Source of the DNA: Verrucomicrobiales bacterium
GTDB lineage: Bacteria; Verrucomicrobiota; Verrucomicrobiia; Verrucomicrobiales; Verrucomicrobiaceae
DNA length: 7,221 nt
Direction of reading: 5' to 3'
Assembly: GCA_003453085.1 (NCBI GenBank)
Contig: DMMK01000369.1
Location: forward strand, 1-7,221
A program made the translations under genes and the position numbers. The notes below the pieces were generated by a model. The model did not search any database. It saw only the letters and a list, made by a program, of their open reading frames with translations, and was not told the origin of the DNA. Shown one piece after another: positions 5,741 to 7,221 of this stretch (its first letter is position 1; every line of letters begins with the position of its first letter).

Positions 5741-6283
5741 TCATTGGGGGGCCACGGCTGAGGGAGCGCCACTGCGGCAGAGCGAATCCACGCTTTTCAG
5801 AAGGGTGGGGAGACGGAAGGCGCCATGCATGGACTGGATGTGACATGCGGCGTCCTGCTGGTCCATACCGGCAGCCGTGACAAAGAGGGGCTTCATGCTC
5901 TCGCCACGGAACACATGCGCTGCGTGGGGGGATTGATCGAAGGAAGTCTTGGCCACGCCGATGACGGGGATTCCTGTGGCCTCGTGCAGATGCCATCCCA
6001 GGCCGGGCTCGCCGGGGCGCAGCCACACATGACCATCGATGACGATAACCGCAGGCGCTTGAGGCAGCAGTTTCAAAACCGCGAGCACACAGGGGAGTTC
6101 CCTCCGGTAAAACTGGCCGGGTTGATAGTCGGCCACTTGAGGAATGTGGCAGAGGTGCTGCTCTTTGATCTGATCATCCGCCCAGTTTTCAAACAAAACG
6201 GCGGCAGCCGCTGCGCCGTGATCGTGGTAGCACACATCCACGGCGGCGATCAGGGGCAGCGGAGCATTCAGGGACGCACTCAC
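5741..6283 (-). CDS. nfi: Short divergent endonuclease V (deoxyinosine-type nuclease)
   Basis: The 180-residue protein is shorter than E. coli endonuclease V (about 223). The Asp-Glu-Asp metal triad is kept: D16 in AAVDVCYH, E62 in QFYRRELPC and D83 in VIDGH. The strand-separating wedge normally PYIPG reads DYQPG (52-56). GIPVIGVAKTSF (104-115) is the conserved core strand. Endonuclease V cuts one base 3' of deoxyinosine in DNA, or of inosine in RNA. Differences from the E. coli form: DGHG is DGHV, the conserved GH of the late strand is GM (TAAGM, 136-140), and the end reads MHGAFRLPTLLKSVDSLCR instead of RLPEPTR. These suggest a separate subfamily, so its exact substrate is open. It starts with GTG, overlapping the pncB stop by four bases (GTGA), which implies translational coupling; the gap to pncA is nine bases. 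Confidence 0.83.
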   Translation of the reverse strand: MSASLNAPLPLIAAVDVCYHDHGAAAAAVLFENWADDQIKEQHLCHIPQVADYQPGQFYRRELPCVLAVLKLLPQAPAVIVIDGHVWLRPGEPGLGWHLHEATGIPVIGVAKTSFDQSPHAAHVFRGESMKPLFVTAAGMDQQDAACHIQSMHGAFRLPTLLKSVDSLCRSGAPSAVAPQ

Positions 6284-7221
6284 GATTTAGCTTTCTGAAT
6301 GAGCTGCAGTTTTCGCTCATTGAGCGTTCTTTCCACGCCCGCCGTGTACTCATGCGGATGAAGGAGACGTTTCACTGTGGCGTGAAGATGCGTGAGCTGT
6401 TCGCGGCAGCGGCTTTGGATCTGTGGCAGCGTGGGAAGTTCGGCGACGATTTTTCCAGCACGAAACACCGGCTGGAGCAGGTCTTCGTGGGTCGCGCCTT
6501 CGGGGATGGGCTTGCTGCGAGTGGGATCGCTGGGGTGCATGATTTCCACGGGGGCGGGGCAGCCGTGCTCCTCGTCGAATATGGCATCACCACGGAATTC
6601 GCCGTTGAGGGTGAAGCGGCGCACTTGCTGGATGCCGGGATTGTTCACTTTGATGGCCTGCTCGCTGAGCTTGATCTTGGGCTCCCAATCGCCCGCTGCA
6701 TTGCGGATGGCACCGAGCTTGTACACGCCGCCGAGCGCAGGCTGTGAGCCGCCGGTGACCATCTGGGTGCCGACGCCCCACACGCCGATTTTTGCACCCT
6801 GATGTTTCAGGCTTTCGATGAGGTGCTCGTCGAGATCGTTGCTGGCGACAATGAAGGCGTTTGGGAATCCGCCTTCGTCCAGAATGCGACGTGCCTCGAT
6901 GCTGAGCCAGGCGAGATCGCCTGAGTCGAGGCGGATGCCGGCGAGTTCGTGGCCGCGATCACGTAGACGATAACCGACTTCCACGGCGTGACGAACGCCT
7001 TCGAGGGTGTCGTAGGTGTCCACGAGGAAGACGCAGTTGTTGGGCAGTGCTTGGGCGTAGGATTCGAAGGCTTCGAGTTCGGTGTCGAAGGACATGACCC
7101 ATGAGTGGGCATGCGTGCCGCGCACGGGGATGCCGTGGGTCATGCCTGCGAGAACATTCGAGGTGGAGGCGCAGCCGCCGATGAAGGCGGCGCGGCTGGC
7201 CATGACTGCGCCATCCGGCCC
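6280..7221 (-). CDS. pncB: Nicotinate phosphoribosyltransferase, C-terminal part (5' end outside window)
   Basis: The frame is open through the right edge, so the N-terminal third or so of a roughly 480-residue enzyme is missing; 313 residues are present. An internal ATG at 7203 is not the start, because the preceding codons read GPDGAV, part of the conserved RRAQGPDGA block. Visible motifs (fragment numbering): GCASTSNVLAG (16-26), the active-site GTHAHSWV (35-42), LVDTYDTLEG (66-75), GIRLDSGDL (95-103) and the phosphate-loop segment VWGVGTQMVTG (147-157), then LGGVYKL. The enzyme joins nicotinate and PRPP to nicotinate mononucleotide, with ATP hydrolysis, in the cytoplasm. The motifs follow the long NAPRT form seen in human and many bacteria rather than the shorter E. 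coli type. It is the first visible gene of an operon with nfi and pncA, the latter supplying its substrate. Confidence 0.93.
   Translation of the reverse strand, partial: GPDGAVMASRAAFIGGCASTSNVLAGMTHGIPVRGTHAHSWVMSFDTELEAFESYAQALPNNCVFLVDTYDTLEGVRHAVEVGYRLRDRGHELAGIRLDSGDLAWLSIEARRILDEGGFPNAFIVASNDLDEHLIESLKHQGAKIGVWGVGTQMVTGGSQPALGGVYKLGAIRNAAGDWEPKIKLSEQAIKVNNPGIQQVRRFTLNGEFRGDAIFDEEHGCPAPVEIMHPSDPTRSKPIPEGATHEDLLQPVFRAGKIVAELPTLPQIQSRCREQLTHLHATVKRLLHPHEYTAGVERTLNERKLQLIQKAKS

Noticed and set aside
5825..6298. A 157-codon + strand frame opposite the endonuclease V gene
   Set aside because: It lies antisense to a gene with clear endonuclease V motifs and has no recognisable domain or ribosome binding site.
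7201..7203. ATG within the right-edge gene as the start of nicotinate phosphoribosyltransferase
   Set aside because: Codons upstream of it continue the conserved GPDGAV sequence and the frame stays open to the window edge, so the gene is cut by the window and not truly short.

Overview
The window is bacterial, GC-rich and densely coded, with almost no free intergenic space. The gene content (a DUF5069 protein, a secreted DUF1080 protein, and a short divergent endonuclease V) together with scarce Shine-Dalgarno sites suggests Verrucomicrobiota, perhaps the Prosthecobacter/Verrucomicrobium group, or less likely a planctomycete. This assignment is inferred from family distributions known to me; no marker gene lies in the window.

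Left part, + strand (1-5104). The window opens in the last third of a thioredoxin gene, followed by a DUF5069 gene. Next is a compact four-gene run: a zinc alcohol dehydrogenase of the Ahr/YjgB aldehyde-reductase type, an Old Yellow Enzyme flavin ene-reductase of the NemA type, a 12-helix MFS transporter and a small NTF2/SnoaL-like protein. The last three overlap at their stop and start codons, so they are almost certainly co-translated. Carbonyl reduction, activated C=C reduction, efflux and a small-molecule-binding fold together suggest handling of reactive aldehydes and enones, or modification of a small metabolite. A secreted DUF1080 (glycoside-hydrolase-16-like fold) protein follows after 49 bases with its own ribosome binding site and signal peptide, and looks like a separate unit.

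Right part, - strand (5135-7221). Reading leftward, the genes are nicotinate phosphoribosyltransferase (pncB, 5' end outside the window), a short endonuclease V (nfi) and nicotinamidase (pncA). pncB and nfi overlap by four bases (GTGA), and nfi and pncA are nine bases apart, so this is a tight operon. PncA and PncB are consecutive steps of the Preiss-Handler route from nicotinamide to nicotinate mononucleotide. A deoxyinosine-repair-type nuclease inserted between them is the most unexpected arrangement here.

The two gene blocks converge with only 30 bases between their stop codons. A long hairpin at the junction runs into the end of pncA and probably marks the 3' end of the + strand transcripts. 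No tRNA, rRNA, CRISPR array, insertion sequence or phage gene was seen, and no non-coding stretch exceeds 50 bases.
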